A DNA stretch of 64,000 bases, from assembly GCA_910574455.1 (NCBI GenBank), contig CAJSYZ010000010.1:124001-188000 (forward strand), in the 5' to 3' direction. The notes under the pieces were generated by a model, which saw nothing but the letters and a program-made list of their open reading frames with translations, was not told the origin of the DNA and did not search any database. Positions 45,134 to 57,090 of the stretch are shown piece by piece (positions within the stretch are counted from its first letter, which is position 1; every line of letters starts with the position of its first letter). The translations under genes were made by a program, and so were the position numbers. The DNA is from Trichaptum fuscoviolaceum. Lineage: Eukaryota > Basidiomycota > Agaricomycetes > Hymenochaetales > Trichaptaceae.

Positions 45134-47271
45134 CTACCATTTAACACGGGCAAGGGCTTCCGCATCGCTACGCTCCTCCGGATAATCGTCTTTGACAGAA
45201 CGTATCAGCTGAATTGCACTCTCCGACCTTGGTATGATTGAGCACGCGAAGTCCTGAGGGTGACTGTCCACGAAGTAAACATACGTGAAGTCGAGGTAAG
45301 AACCGAGTTGTACTTACGATATGACGCCAGGCAAAAATTCAACTTTTACTTCGATGGGATTTCCTTCGCTGTCCTTCGCCATGTCGATATTGAAGGCGGA
45401 GAGAACCATCGCGATGGTAAGGAAGAGCGAGGCGTCTACGAGTTCCACGCCCGGACAAATCCGTCATCCAAAACCGAACACGATATGCTTTGGGTCGAAT
45501 TCCGGATTGTTGCCTAAGAACCGCCCTGGATTGAATGACTCTGGATCCTTATATGTATTTGGGTCGCGAGTAAACCACCTTAATCAACTATTAGTGAATT
45601 TTTAGACGGATGAAGAGAGCTATAGCAGTCTGGTACCAAATGTTGGGGAGCACCACGGCCTCTTTCGGTATCAAATACCCATTGCACGTACTGTCCTCCC
45701 GGGAAGTATGTGGAACGCCCATCACCATTAACCAATCAGCTGAGTTATGACATGAATTCAGTCGTGCTATGCTTACATAAAGGTATAGCAGGATTCCAAT
45801 GCAAGGTTTCCTTCACCAGAGCGTTGATATACGGTAGTTGCTCTCGATCCTCGAAGCTCGGTAGGCGATCGTTTCCGACTAAGCGATCTAGTTCCTCTTG
45901 AGCTCGTTTCTGGACGTCTGGATACATCGTCATCGCTAAGAAGAAACTGCAGAGCGAGGAAACAGTCTGAAGCAACAAGAATACACGATGAATAATCGGA
46001 TTACGTGAGGTAAATACACGGAAATGAGTTTACCGTATCTGCCCCACCGGAATATATTGACATTCCAGCCCACTTCAAGAGGTATTGGTCTTCTTCACTA
46101 TTCACACCTCCCTCAAATGCAGCGGAGGTGAAAGAGGGAAGGTAAGACCCAGAAGCCTAAGCATAAAAGACGAGAACTTTCAGCACTATTTCAATAAATT
46201 ATTAGACAGTATCCCTACCATCTGTTGTTTCACGAAAGCAAGTGGGAGGTCGACCATCTTGTCCAGGTCGTATACGCATCTCTCGGCATAGCGTTTGAAG
46301 TCTGTAGCTGGCATCCAGTCTGGGACAAACCGCACTTGATAAGTAGAGGCATAAATTAGCATATTCTAGTTTAATCGATTGCACATAACTTACAGAAAGG
46401 TAAGAAGTCTACCAACCACGTTCCGGCCTGCGCAGAAAGCGAGAACTCCGAGGACACTTCATCAGCGAGTCTGATCAGTGGATCTTTCTCGTCCTTCTCA
46501 GTCGTATATCCGTGTGACATTTTCAATATGAGAGAGCCGGTCAGTCTGTAAACGTTTGCGCATTAATTAATCGGACATTTGCCGTAGTATGAATTGAGAG
46601 GGGGAGAACTTACGACCGAATTTGGTCTTGAAGACTATCGGATTTATCTAGAAGACGAAGGAGGAACTGACGAGTCTCTAGTTCTTGGAGAGGCTGGTGA
46701 TGGGCCATGGCTAGACTGCTTCCTATGTATGTACTGATGGAGATAGCGACGAAGCGCCCTAAAGTGGCTGCCGTATCGTTTCATCGCCAACGGATTGTCA
46801 AAACCACACCTTGTTTAGAATGAGAATATGAGAATGGGCTTATGGCTATACTGACAATGGCTGCCTGATATGACTCACATGACACCACAGAATGTCAGAA
46901 TTGGGCGATCAGAGAATACAGAGGACCTTTGGTCTAATAGTTCAAATGCGATCTGAAGATCGTTTATGATTATGATGGTCTTCCCGAAGACAGAAACAGA
47001 GCTGATGGGACCTGCTATCTCGTCAGAATTTCACTTCTCTCCGAAATTCCAGTCTTTACGTACCGTATACATCCTTGTGCTTCGTCCAATGAAGCCAGTC
47101 AGGCTGTCCGGAGGGTGGAAGATCTGTTAGATTACCAATGACCGGTTTGGGTTTGGGACCAGGTGGAAGCGGTAGGCCCCGCCCCCTGAGCTTAGCTAGT
47201 AGAAAGAGTGAGATGAATAGATATATCGCCACGCATACCAGTGTAATGTCCAGCAAAGCGTATCCAGACAT
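45134..47271 (-). pseudogene. Cytochrome P450 pseudogene, paralog of the 42318 gene
   Basis: From ATG at 47271 ([19 protein letters not shown]) the exon order and splice positions mirror the intact paralog: [37 protein letters not shown], then SGGADTVSSLCSFFLAM (about 45995-45930), ending ALARVKW and a stop at 45134-45136. Three lesions stand out. A 4-bp duplication at about 46724-46733 (TATGTATGTA, after LHQYI) shifts the frame. The ExxR arginine is replaced (ETLH, about 45810). A TGA at 45464-45466 falls inside the heme-binding loop (FGFG-stop-RICPG). The PERF-type motif is also degenerate (NPGRF). The protein cannot be a functional P450. Confidence 0.85.
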
Positions 47272-47920
47272 CGTGGTACACAGCAAAGACCGAACAACTT
47301 CTGGGGACGCTATGGGATGCAATGGCGTTTAAAACGCTTTGCTAAAGTTCGTGTCGTCATAGTCTGTTCGTACGCGAAAGGTAGTGAGGGAGTCTGGTGA
47401 CCTAGTTGTTATCGTCTAACCGCTCTCGAACCGAAGTGTAAGGAGACCTCTCTCCGTCAGATAGAACGCGAGTTTCCAGTTCCGAAGAGTCATAACGGAC
47501 ATTTAGACCTAAAGCATAAGTTCGTTAGAGGTTTATTGCCATATCCACGAAGATTATTATGGATTGTCAGTTTTTGCCTTCGAAGTTTCAAGCCTGCCGC
47601 ACTGCCGCGATGGAAAAGATCATGATAAAGGAAAAGAAGACTGGACCACTGTGCGGAGTTTGTAAAATAGTATAGTAGAATGACGTCAGAGCCTGAGTTG
47701 CTGATTTTCCGCCACTGGACCCTGAGCCCTGTTTGGGAAGGAAACCTGCTATTAAGCCTGAGGCAGGCGCTTAATATTGAAGCTCAACTTCAAGTGCCTC
47801 CCACGTCGCTCTGCTTTTAGTCGTTAACTGAGTTATCCTTCACAGATCTTGACCAAGGTATAATTCTAACTTCGAATACTACACAATAGTAACCTGATAT
47901 ATATATCGCTTACAACTCAC
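47272..47920. other. Intergenic, no gene recognised
   Basis: Contains the presumed promoter of the P450 pseudogene and of small-protein member D. No repeat or coding signal recognised. Confidence 0.5.
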
Positions 47921-48628
47921 CATGACACCAGACCACAGGCCTGACTCCGTACGAAACGCACCTAGTAGGAAGGTTTAGCAATATGTATGATAAGACTCGT
48001 CCTAAATCTCGGGATTTGGAATGTGAGAACCATTAATCACGTCAATGACGGTACAGAATATCACATAGCTAGTAAGGTAGCGCTAGTCGTGGAAAATGTT
48101 CAGCTCGAAAACATGGACGCGGCATCCAACCAACAGAACTCTAGTATCAATATCGGGCCAAACGCCTCCGTTCGCCCAGTCTCCAAAACAGCAGTCATTC
48201 CTAACATGAAGTTCAGCATTGGAATTGGTCGCATTGTGGTATGTACCCGATCCCGTTTCACCGTATAGAAAGAGTTTTACACTTTCAGAAATATTAACCC
48301 TGTTTCTTGTCAACTGTTAACATAGACGGCAGTTGACTATGATCAAATCACCTCAATAGTGAATATTACCGTGAAGGTGAACCTGCCATTCATTGACGGA
48401 CATGAAGTCGCCAAGGTATCCGGACATATCAAGCAGGGGGTTTCTGTTGCATTTAACTACATGTCGACGATCCATGGGGAAGTTGGTGTCAGGCCTGGTG
48501 ATGCTGGACAAGACAGTCAGAGTGACGATGCGGTTCTGCACTGGGACTTTTCTGCTTTCGGGTCGAGGTATAAAGACGAACTGAAGCTAGTTAATATCTT
48601 GAAACAGGCGAACAGTAAGCGGCATTGA
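47921..48628 (+). CDS. Small beta-rich protein family, member D (diverged)
   Basis: The last two exons are clear: one ends GIGRIV at 48238 (donor GTATGT), the next runs 48326-48628 (TAVDYDQITSIVNITVKVNL and onward) to a TGA, with the family blocks KVSGHIKQGVSV, GEVGVRPG, LHWDFSAFGSRYKDELKLVN. The C-terminus is a few residues longer than in A-C. The 5' end is uncertain: an ATG at 47921 (MTPDHRPDSV) or the frame start at 47987 are options, with an intron ending CACATAG near 48069. Compared with A-C the middle domain has lost the FIQRPKAK block. It may be a diverged functional member or an early pseudogene. Confidence 0.55.
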
Positions 48629-49119
48629 GTAACTTCTCCGTAATGAAACATATTTAACCAATTCCACAGGATCTGTGTCAAACTCGCGGCTACAAATGAT
48701 AAAGCAGACCGTTCTTCAATTTAAATTATGAAATTAGCTCAAATAATGACGCCACAAGCTGATTTGTACATATGTATAAGGATTCATAGGCAATGTTGTG
48801 AAAAAATAAAGTCGAGTAGCACGACGTAGTTATGTATGCGCTTTCTCAAGGAAGTCCATAGCGAATGAATTAATCAGAGAGTTCTTTCGATTGTGCCATA
48901 CCTTAAGATTAAGAAGTGTATCAGATCACGCTTTCTATGCTTATGTGTATTTCGTACTTTCATCTCGAATGGATTATCAATACACTATGATTATTGAGAT
49001 AGGAAGCTAAAGAAGACTGTCATACCTGACAGATTAGACGGGAGTAAACAGAAAGACAGAAGAAAAGAGACAAAGTAACACGGAAGAAAATAAAAGAAGC
49101 ATGAAGACAGGAAGATTAA
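48629..49119. other. Intergenic, no gene recognised
   Basis: AT-rich, convergent between member D and the coiled-coil gene; probably 3' untranslated sequence of both. Confidence 0.5.
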
Positions 49120-51512
49120 CTAGGATAGCATAACGTTCTCTTTACTAGCGAAGACCTTGCGCGTCGTGGGTGTGGGCGACGCCTTGAATTTGACTTTAGA
49201 AACGTAGGCCGGAGTCCCTGGCATGATGGCTGCGCAGGAAGGGGAGTACATTAACCATTGTCGGTCGGATGCGGGAGAGGGTGAAGGGAGAGAGCGGACA
49301 GGCGTGAAGAGAGAGAGAGGTGCTGCGGAAGAAGAGACGAGATTCTGAGGAGGAAAAGCGAACTCGAGCGACAGGTCGCCAAAAGCGCCCTCGAAGAGAC
49401 GTTCCATGCGATGCGGTGCTGGTGATGCGGTGCTGAATTCAAAGGGAGCAGGGGCAGATGTGGGAGGGACAACATGGGCGGGAGTAGGAGACGCGGACTT
49501 CGATTCGGAGATGTCATCCGTCTGACGCGTGAACAAAGAAGGGCTCGACTGGGAGGAAGCGGGACCGTGCTCCGAAGACGTGAATGGATCGCTCAACGGA
49601 GAGGCAACGGAATGCTGGAGAGTAATTTCTTCATCGGTCGCAGTATAGTAGAACGGCGCATCGTCAAGAGGGCAGTCGAACATGTTGAAGAGAGACAAGT
49701 CGGAAGCAGGCCCCGTCGCAGGAGCGCTGTCGAAAGGGGCCAGAACTTCAGTCATGGCACATAGCAAGTACGAATCTGACAGCTTGATGCCGTTGATATC
49801 GTCGCAAATCTTCTGGATCTGAGCGTCAACTTCCCAAACACCTTCTACGGCCGGATCGTAAGAAGGTGTATGAGGAGGAGGACTCTCAGTGTTCTCAGAA
49901 GCAGGGGACGATTCCGCTTCGACCTCGGCGGCTGCAGATTCCTTTTCGTCGGCTTCCTGGTTAAGGTCGGAGAGCGAATCCTTGAAGGATGGAAAGTTGT
50001 TCAAGAAGTCTTCGTAGTCCACGTACGGTCCTGGTGCTTTTGAATCGACATCTGAGACGGTCTCGTCGACCGCGAGACAAAGTTCGGCGACGTCGATACG
50101 AAGGTCATGGATCATTGCTTCCAAATGTTCCTTTTCACAAGCGAGAACTGAAATAACGTCATCTTGCTCGGCGGCCTTCCGGGTGAGATGGTCGGAAGAA
50201 GCGCGTAGGACAGAGATGGTTGAGCGCTGCGCCTTGGTGGTCTTCATGAGAGAACGGGCATGCGCTGAGGCCTTCGCAGCCTTCGACCCGGAGTGAGCGA
50301 GAGCAGTCTTCAGAGAACTGATCTCAGCATCATGGGCGTCCTTGAGGTCGTCCAGAGCAACCTCGAGCTCGATTGCGTGCGCACGAGCCTGGGAACACTG
50401 GAGGTCGGCCGCGGTGATCTTTGGCAGAGCACTCTCGAGACCAGCGATCAGGTTTTGGTTGGCAGTAACGAGGGTAGAGATGCGCTTCTGGTAGAAAACG
50501 CGCTCCTGTCTGGTGTACTCCGCCTCAACGGTGCTGGCTTCTTCCCTCATCTCTAGAGCAACGGTAAGCTCCGCAGTCGAGGCATATAGCTATAAGATAG
50601 TTAGTCAGAAATGAATATAAAAAGCGCAGAAGGACTAACTTTGAATACGATGACGATCAAGCAAGTCAAGACAGCGACCGTCAGCGTTTGTAACCATGAT
50701 AACCTGGGGCTGAACGAGATAGAGGGTCCAGATTCGAAAAGAGCCTGTAAAGATTCAATTCAGCCTAAGACGCAATGCAGACCAATATGAAACCTACCCT
50801 TGACAGACACGACAACCGTGCGTAGGCCGTATCGTAATCACAGGTCAGTTGGTAGTCCGGTGGCTGGATTTTGAAATGTCAGCCGCAGCAAGTCTGAGTG
50901 TCAATGTAAGCTTACGGTCGTCTCTGGAGACTCGAACAACGCAGACGCATCAAATCAGCGCAGATATAACGCTTCCTTGGTTGGGTCCAAAAGTCGAGAG
51001 AGGTTACCGAACTTGTCGAAGCAACGCCGAATCGGAGCGGGTTCTATGATTCCATGCTGGATGAATGACCACAGGGATGCAGCAGCGGGGAGTTGGCGCG
51101 CAAGGTAGTGGGAGGCATCAGACGGAAAGAACACGAAGGCGTTGGTAAAGACAGGGAGGACGAGGATCGTTACGAGGAGCCAGCGGGTGCGAAGCGAAGA
51201 TAACAGGGCCAGACGGGTGTTGACCAAGAGACCGAAGATCAAGACGAGACCAAGGGCCATCCAGACATCGAACGGGGGTTTCAGAGATTGAAATGACTGG
51301 GAAACGGTGCCGGAGAGAAGACCTGAGTCTCGCGTACTGTATCCGACAGAGACGATGAAAGGGAGAGTCATGAGAGGAGCAGTGATGAAGAACATGTTGA
51401 GAGAAGATACGGTGTTGGGTGGATCGATGGGTGGTGGGCGAGTTCTTGTGGGTGACCTTGGGGGTACGAGCGAGAGATGCGACGAATTCAATGGGTGCAA
51501 ACAGTTGTCCAT
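49120..51512 (-). CDS. Membrane-anchored coiled-coil protein, family copy 1
   Basis: Exons after the first are firm: 50863-50798, 50744-50640 and 50589-49120, with introns of 52, 53 and 50 bp in frame. The first exon (from ATG at 51512 or 51395) encodes hydrophobic segments MFFITAPLMTLPFIVSVGYS, VWMALGLVLIFGLLV and LLVTILVLPVFTNAFVFF; a fourth segment LQTLTVAVLTCLIVIVFK precedes a coiled coil of about 150 residues. An acidic Ser/Pro-rich region follows, then a conserved tail (RMERLFEGAFGDLSLEFAFP, LMYSPSCAAIMPGTP). Exon 1 has an in-frame TGA at about 50955 before the donor at 50915, so either the 5' splicing differs or the copy is damaged. Topology suggests an endomembrane anchor with a cytosolic rod. 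No family recognised. Partial copies lie at 60783 and 61566. Confidence 0.55.
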
Positions 51513-52402
51513 GAACGTGCTTTATACAACTCCAAGACTCTGTACAGACTGAGACGCTATTCGGTTTCGAGCTGGGACTCCAATGGTTCGGTGTGTTTGG
51601 GTCCAAGCAAGCAGTTAACGTTCAGTTTCAGACTGGTTCGTTTCAGCATCGGCGAGAGCAATATCACAGCCACCATCTAGACCTCCTGCGGCACTGAATG
51701 CGAGCCTTTATTTGGTGGAAGGTCTATCTGAAGTTGAGAATGAGAATGATGAGCGCAAATTTGACATTTGTGATTCCAGTGTTACCTGATTCCTGAAAAC
51801 CGATCTCGAACCCGATCTTCATCCCATGAAGCGCTTTGTAGAACCACACCAAATTAGAGGTTGGTAGTCACAAAGCTAGGAGTCACAGCGTCATTCACGG
51901 AGGAGAATACTTGGAGTTATCCGACTTGGTCGGTATGGATGCAAGTCGACAGAGAATCATTGTCCAAAGCCTTCAGCCGCCGGCGCGTAATTCCACCATA
52001 ACTTTACGAGTTCAAAGGTTTTAAGCAGTCAGGCGGGTAGTTTCCAGTCTGAAGCAGACAACGAAGAATGTGTGTTCAGATTTCATCCGTGATAAAAGTC
52101 GTGCGGGTAATGATGCGGAAGCAAATTTATTTCCGGTGTTGCGGCTGATTGTTGTGCGTTATTTGTGCGCGCCGGCGTTCAATTCAAGTTGAAGTCTGAT
52201 GAACGCCGGCGCCTATTACGGCGCTTTTCTCGTGCCTTTTACTACCTGTATGCCATTCTACGCCAAATTCAGCAGAAAATGGGGGGATCATCATAATAAT
52301 GCAAGACATATCAGTCTAATTTACTCATTTCCCAATGTTAACATCCAACAATATCGCAAGTTCCATTCACCGCCTTCCGTCAACTATCAATCACCTCCTG
52401 GC
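51513..52402. other. Intergenic, no gene recognised
   Basis: Promoter side of the coiled-coil gene and 3' side of the orphan gene at 52403. Contains two GCCGGCG-centred words (51978, 52205) but no clear element. Confidence 0.4.
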
Positions 52403-54691
52403 CTAATCCAACGACCAAATCGATACATGGTCGAAGCTTGAATCGGTATCTCCGACCTTCTCGATGTTGCTGCAAGAATATGTATGGCTCATCATATTTG
52501 CGGGAGGATTTTCTTCTTCTACAATGGTGCGACTGAGCATCGTTTTGTATTTCTCATCGACAACCACTGAATCTGTCATATCGTCTCGAAGTTCCAGTTT
52601 CGGGTTCCTGCCAGTTTCATTCAACGCACCGGTCGACGATCCTATATATCTCACTGATGTCAGTGTTCCTTCGCCAAGGCACGTGAACTGTGTATGTATC
52701 TAGCTCACCAGTTATCTGCGCTGACTCGAATAGTTTCCCTGGGCCAGAGCAAGTCGAAACATCCTCCACGGTCGACCTAGGATAGAATGTCTTATACTTG
52801 ACCTCGCCTGTCTCAGTTTCGTACCGAACGCGAATCTTCTCCAGTAGCTCTGGCCTTCTCTCGGGAGTCGTCACAGTCAAAGTTCGTCCGTCAGCTCTAT
52901 TACCCATGGCTACGGGCAAATCAGGCTTTGCTGGCAGGCTCGAGCATACGTGCTGCATCGAACATTCCGGACGTGGAAATTTGGTCGGCCTGTAGGTCCT
53001 GAAAAGACGCTTCAAGCTGCTTGCCGTGTCCCAGTCCCAATCCAAGTTGGAGCGGCAGTTTCTCCCATGCGGTAACGCATATGATGTGTATGTTTATAAT
53101 TTCTCCAAACTTCGAGATCATCATCATTCCAACGCGGATCCCGTGCATATAAGAATTCCGATGTCAAACAGTTATCATCGACCTGAATGCACTGTGCGCG
53201 GTCAAGAGAGCGCTGCCATTCTTCCTCTGGTTTCTCTCCAACGGGTGGATATTTTGATGAAAGTGTATTGTGCTTGAATCCAACTGAATCCCCTGCCTCT
53301 CTTCTGAGCTCATCAGGAGAGGTTAGAAGGCGGCGAGTCCGTGTTGCGCACAACCTGAGATGGTTTTGGAGAAAGAACGGTTCGGTTCCGTCCGGAGTTG
53401 TATTCCGGACTTTTTTTTCCTTGGGAAAACGTCAAGTATGTAAAAAGACTCGTTTTCGGTTTGCGGTGTAAGCACGGGAAATGGAAATCTGTGCTGTATT
53501 CTCTCGATGCTATATTTTTAAGGGAACACAGTAAGGTTAGTAAGAAGTCGTCGCTGAAATATTACCACATACGTGAAACACACAGAATCAAGTGCGCATA
53601 TAGGCAGTAACCATTCCAAGCTCTCATAAGCTTCAATTGGCACAGAACTCTCTGCGATAATTTTAAGCATTTGAACGAGGGTATAAATGACTAATCGTTG
53701 TAATGATTGTGGCTTGTTAGTTCGATGGCGAGGAAACGGAACAGGAAAATAGCGAGATAGTATGTCGTTTCTATACAGCTATGAGCGACGGGAGGGAGTG
53801 AGTCGCCATTCTCGATTAAGACGTTGAAAGTGGAAGATGATCTTGCATAAAGAACACACGCATCAGCCACGGCTTCAAAATGGCTGTGAATAAATGTTGA
53901 GGCATACGTCATCAACGGATTGCTATTCATGGGAGAGGGGCGCACCGATTCGAGTTTAGAATCTTCAGCAGCTGCCGTCGAAAGCCAAGTGCAAGCTCCT
54001 CGGTTATTTCGGTGTCCAAAGAGACAGCGTAGCGTGCCCTTGCTAAACCAAGCAGTATAAGAAAGTACCCCTTCTCCGGATTTGAATCATCAAGTGCATT
54101 TGCGAGCGTCTCAAGGTGGAAGATTGGTTCGACTGCTGCAATTGCTATGTAGAAGTCACCATATAATGATGTAGATAGACGGACGAGAGCGAAGAGAGCT
54201 GCGGCGGACCGATAAAGTGAACCCGATCTGTGAATGATGTCAGATTTGATATCTACTATACTAACTGTCACTCACTGTGATTGTTTGACGAGACTCTTCA
54301 ATCCTGACACTCTTTCATTAGGAATCGTACGTAGGATCTCACGGAGGGGAGGACGTTCGAAGAAATCGACGTGAACAGTGCGCAGCATAAGAAACTGGAG
54401 GATTCTATCTGGAGAAAGATATTCCATTGACATCCGGAATATGATTCGCTCAAGCTTTCTTCCAAGGTACTGGTAGAAGAATGTATCGATTGTGCGGCCC
54501 GTCCCTGGGTTGTTGTCCATCGTTGCATTGGTCGACACCGTCAGGACAGAATTGGTATCATCATCGTCGTCGTTCCCAGTCATCCCGTAATGAGCTCTGT
54601 TGTAACAAGTCCAAAGTTGAGCAAACTGTAGGTATTTGATATCGGAGTGTTCTGTCCGTCTCTTGAACGGAGCCTTCATGCGGCTGAACAT
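52403..54691 (-). pseudogene. Orphan multi-exon gene, copy 1 (probably frameshifted)
   Basis: From ATG at 54691 (MFSRMKAPFKRRTEHSDIKY) exon 1 runs to about 54273. Then come SGSLYRSAAALFALVRLSTS (exon 2), HFEAVADACVLYARSSSTF (exon 3), ARTPDELRREAGDS-like and RWNDDDLEVWRNYK (about 53330-53070), LDWDWDTASSLKRLFRTYRP and YETETGEVKYKTFYPRSTVE (about 53045-52760). A last exon, joined by an intron of about 54 bp, runs to 52403. All but the last exon align with the copy at 57091-59392. Near 53710-53720 copy 1 is 7 bases shorter than copy 2, shifting the frame before LVIYTLVQMLKIIAE; the 3' half then stays readable only in another frame. Function unknown; weakly hydrophobic helices (YLAIFLFRFLAIEL) suggest a membrane-associated protein. 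Confidence 0.5.
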
Positions 54692-57090
54692 GGTTAAGAG
54701 ACAATGCAGAGGGTGATGGGATGTGGGCTAAGGCTTGGCAGCAGACTTTGCTTGGATTACATAAGGCTCGATTATGGCTGTCCCGTACTTTAGGCGCTTG
54801 TGATCCTGTGCGCACACGTATCACATTCTGATAGATAGCACCATCAAACTACTCCGGCTGTGCTCTCGTGGCACTCATTGACCTAATCCATAATGTAAAT
54901 ATCTTCCCAAGTACCATTATGCACATTGTTATGCTATGTTCTGCTATAATTGATGAACAAGGCTGGTGAGATCACGAATGTCGAGAAACATCATCATATT
55001 TACTTCAAGTTATATCAACACAGCAATACTTTAAATGGAATTCTTCATTGCTAATTGATGAGCGCCGAGGTCTTGAAGACGTATATCAACGACTATGTGT
55101 GGCATCCTGCCTGGAAGTGCACCGCCCTATTCCACAGGAACGTCGCTCTGCCACAAAAAAGTCCGCAAGGTGTTATCTTATCGAGGACCGAAATGCTTGT
55201 CCACACTGCCTCCGAGTTCTCGCATCCTGGGTCCTTCATCGTTACGGATAAATGAACTCCCGGCTCCGATTTCGATCAGCGAAAATTTGAAAAACTTGAA
55301 CGTGATGGTCAGGAACTTGAACGCCGGTGATCCCAGGCCGGGCGAAAGATTCTTTCCTCCGCTCCTCGTCGCCATTCTTCAAGTCACATTGGTCGTAGGC
55401 CTGGGTCTTGACATAGCTGAACAAGTTCTGTGAGATTCATAGCTTCCTCTTGGGAGGGAGTAGAAGGCGGACTCCCCACGTCCAATGAAGGTTCATTCTG
55501 TTCCTCTGTGAGTATGCTGTCCAATGAGTCCTGGAATAGGGAGCTGCTACAACGTCACGTAGTCATTCGCAGACATTATCCGAAGATACATGAGAGACAC
55601 GGAACCGGGAAAGCTGGACGATGCCGATGCAGAAGCGATATCATTCTTTGTGTGTGTTCCTTTTCTCGAGTGAGAGTAGAAATAGCGTCAACTTACGCGC
55701 TGCGTTTCTGAGTGACATGGATGTAAGAATCTCGTAAGGCACAGATAGACGAGTGCTTTGGTAGCCTGCATAGTGGGCCGAGAATGAGTGGTTGCTTCGT
55801 TTCGGACGCAATGATAGTGCGAGAGAGAACTGACTTCAAAAGCGTGAGTCACTGTCCTTGGGATCATCGACAGAAGCCCCGAAGAGCGGAGGGAAAAACG
55901 AAGATCGAACGAACGCGGAGATTTTGGGAGATTGCTATTGAGGTACGTGGCAATATCGGTGGTGAGAGAAGATGCTCTCCTGTCTGGAGCAACTCCGCAC
56001 CCATGGAGCACAATCCAAGTCCTACTACTGTATAGTTGTCAGCTGATATTGACAGATTTATTGTGGTGCACTTACTTTGAGTCAATGAGCGCAATATCTA
56101 CAAACTGAGAGTAGCGAGAAATCGGACAATCGCTCGAGCCTATTGTTCTCAGAGTAAATCAGTAAACTGAAGGAATCTGAGTCAACCTAATATTCAATGT
56201 TGATAGGAGCGACAATTATCCTATAGATACACGTAGACGCGAGTAGCTTGCTAGGTGGTTCGCCGTTACTATACAATAGTCAGATGGAGCGAGACCGCGC
56301 AGTTGCGGTATTTTTCGTCAATGAACCCAATAGGAGATCGTGGCAGAGAGTGTGTGGGTGACCTCAGACAGAAGAGTACAGAGGAATCTGGGTGGATAGC
56401 TTGGCATCGTATAAGAGGGCAAACGACCGAGGTCATAAGCAAAATAATGCTGGGAGAGAATGTAAGGTTGTCGATTGTACTTCAAGCTATGTACTTAGGG
56501 CTGGAAAGTCCAGAAATCGGGATTGACTAGTCCCGAGGCGCAAGCGTTGACGAGTTCTGAGTACAATGTAGCTAGATGATAGCCAGGTCAACAAAATCTC
56601 CATGATGTAGGCAGTGCCAGTGGGGAAGGAGTATATCGACCGGGGAATGTTGCCGAGCGACGGACAAAGTAGAGAGTAAAGCATCAAGATCCCTCACTGT
56701 CAGACAGTACCTTCAATGATTGGTTGATGACAGACCTCATCTTTGAAACAAGGGAGCAAGAAGACCGTGACGCCGAAGAGAAGACGATGCGGAAGAAAAT
56801 TTGATTCCGGTGCAGTTTGTTGTGCCTTATTTGGACGCCGGCCAAGTCCGATGATCAGCGTCTCTGGCGTTTTCTCTTACATTCGCGCCAGCTTCACACA
56901 ATGTGAGTCATTCATCATATGCTAGTCTGAATATAATACAGTGGTAATAATTCTCTCCATAATCTAATCGCTACATCAACCAATATCAAAAATTTACCTC
57001 CCCGCTTTTCTGCGCAAACCCGTACCACAACTGATATCAGTCACCCGTCTGAATCGACTTGGGTATCAATCCACTAATGCAACGAGAAAG
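54692..57090. other. Decayed duplicated segment upstream of copy 1
   Basis: ATGAGCGCCGAGGTCTTGAA at 55058 recurs as a diverged copy at 59726 (ATGAGCGCTGAGGTCTCGTA). The following minus-strand piece TQAYDQCDLKNG (about 55405) matches IQAYNQCRLKEG (about 60225). So this stretch and 59700-60270 are copies of one decayed sequence. No intact gene was found; 55430-56990 has short frames only. Confidence 0.45.

Noticed and set aside
38824..47271. Biosynthetic gene cluster around the two P450s
   Set aside because: No terpene cyclase, polyketide or peptide synthase, transporter or transcription factor nearby, and one P450 is dead.
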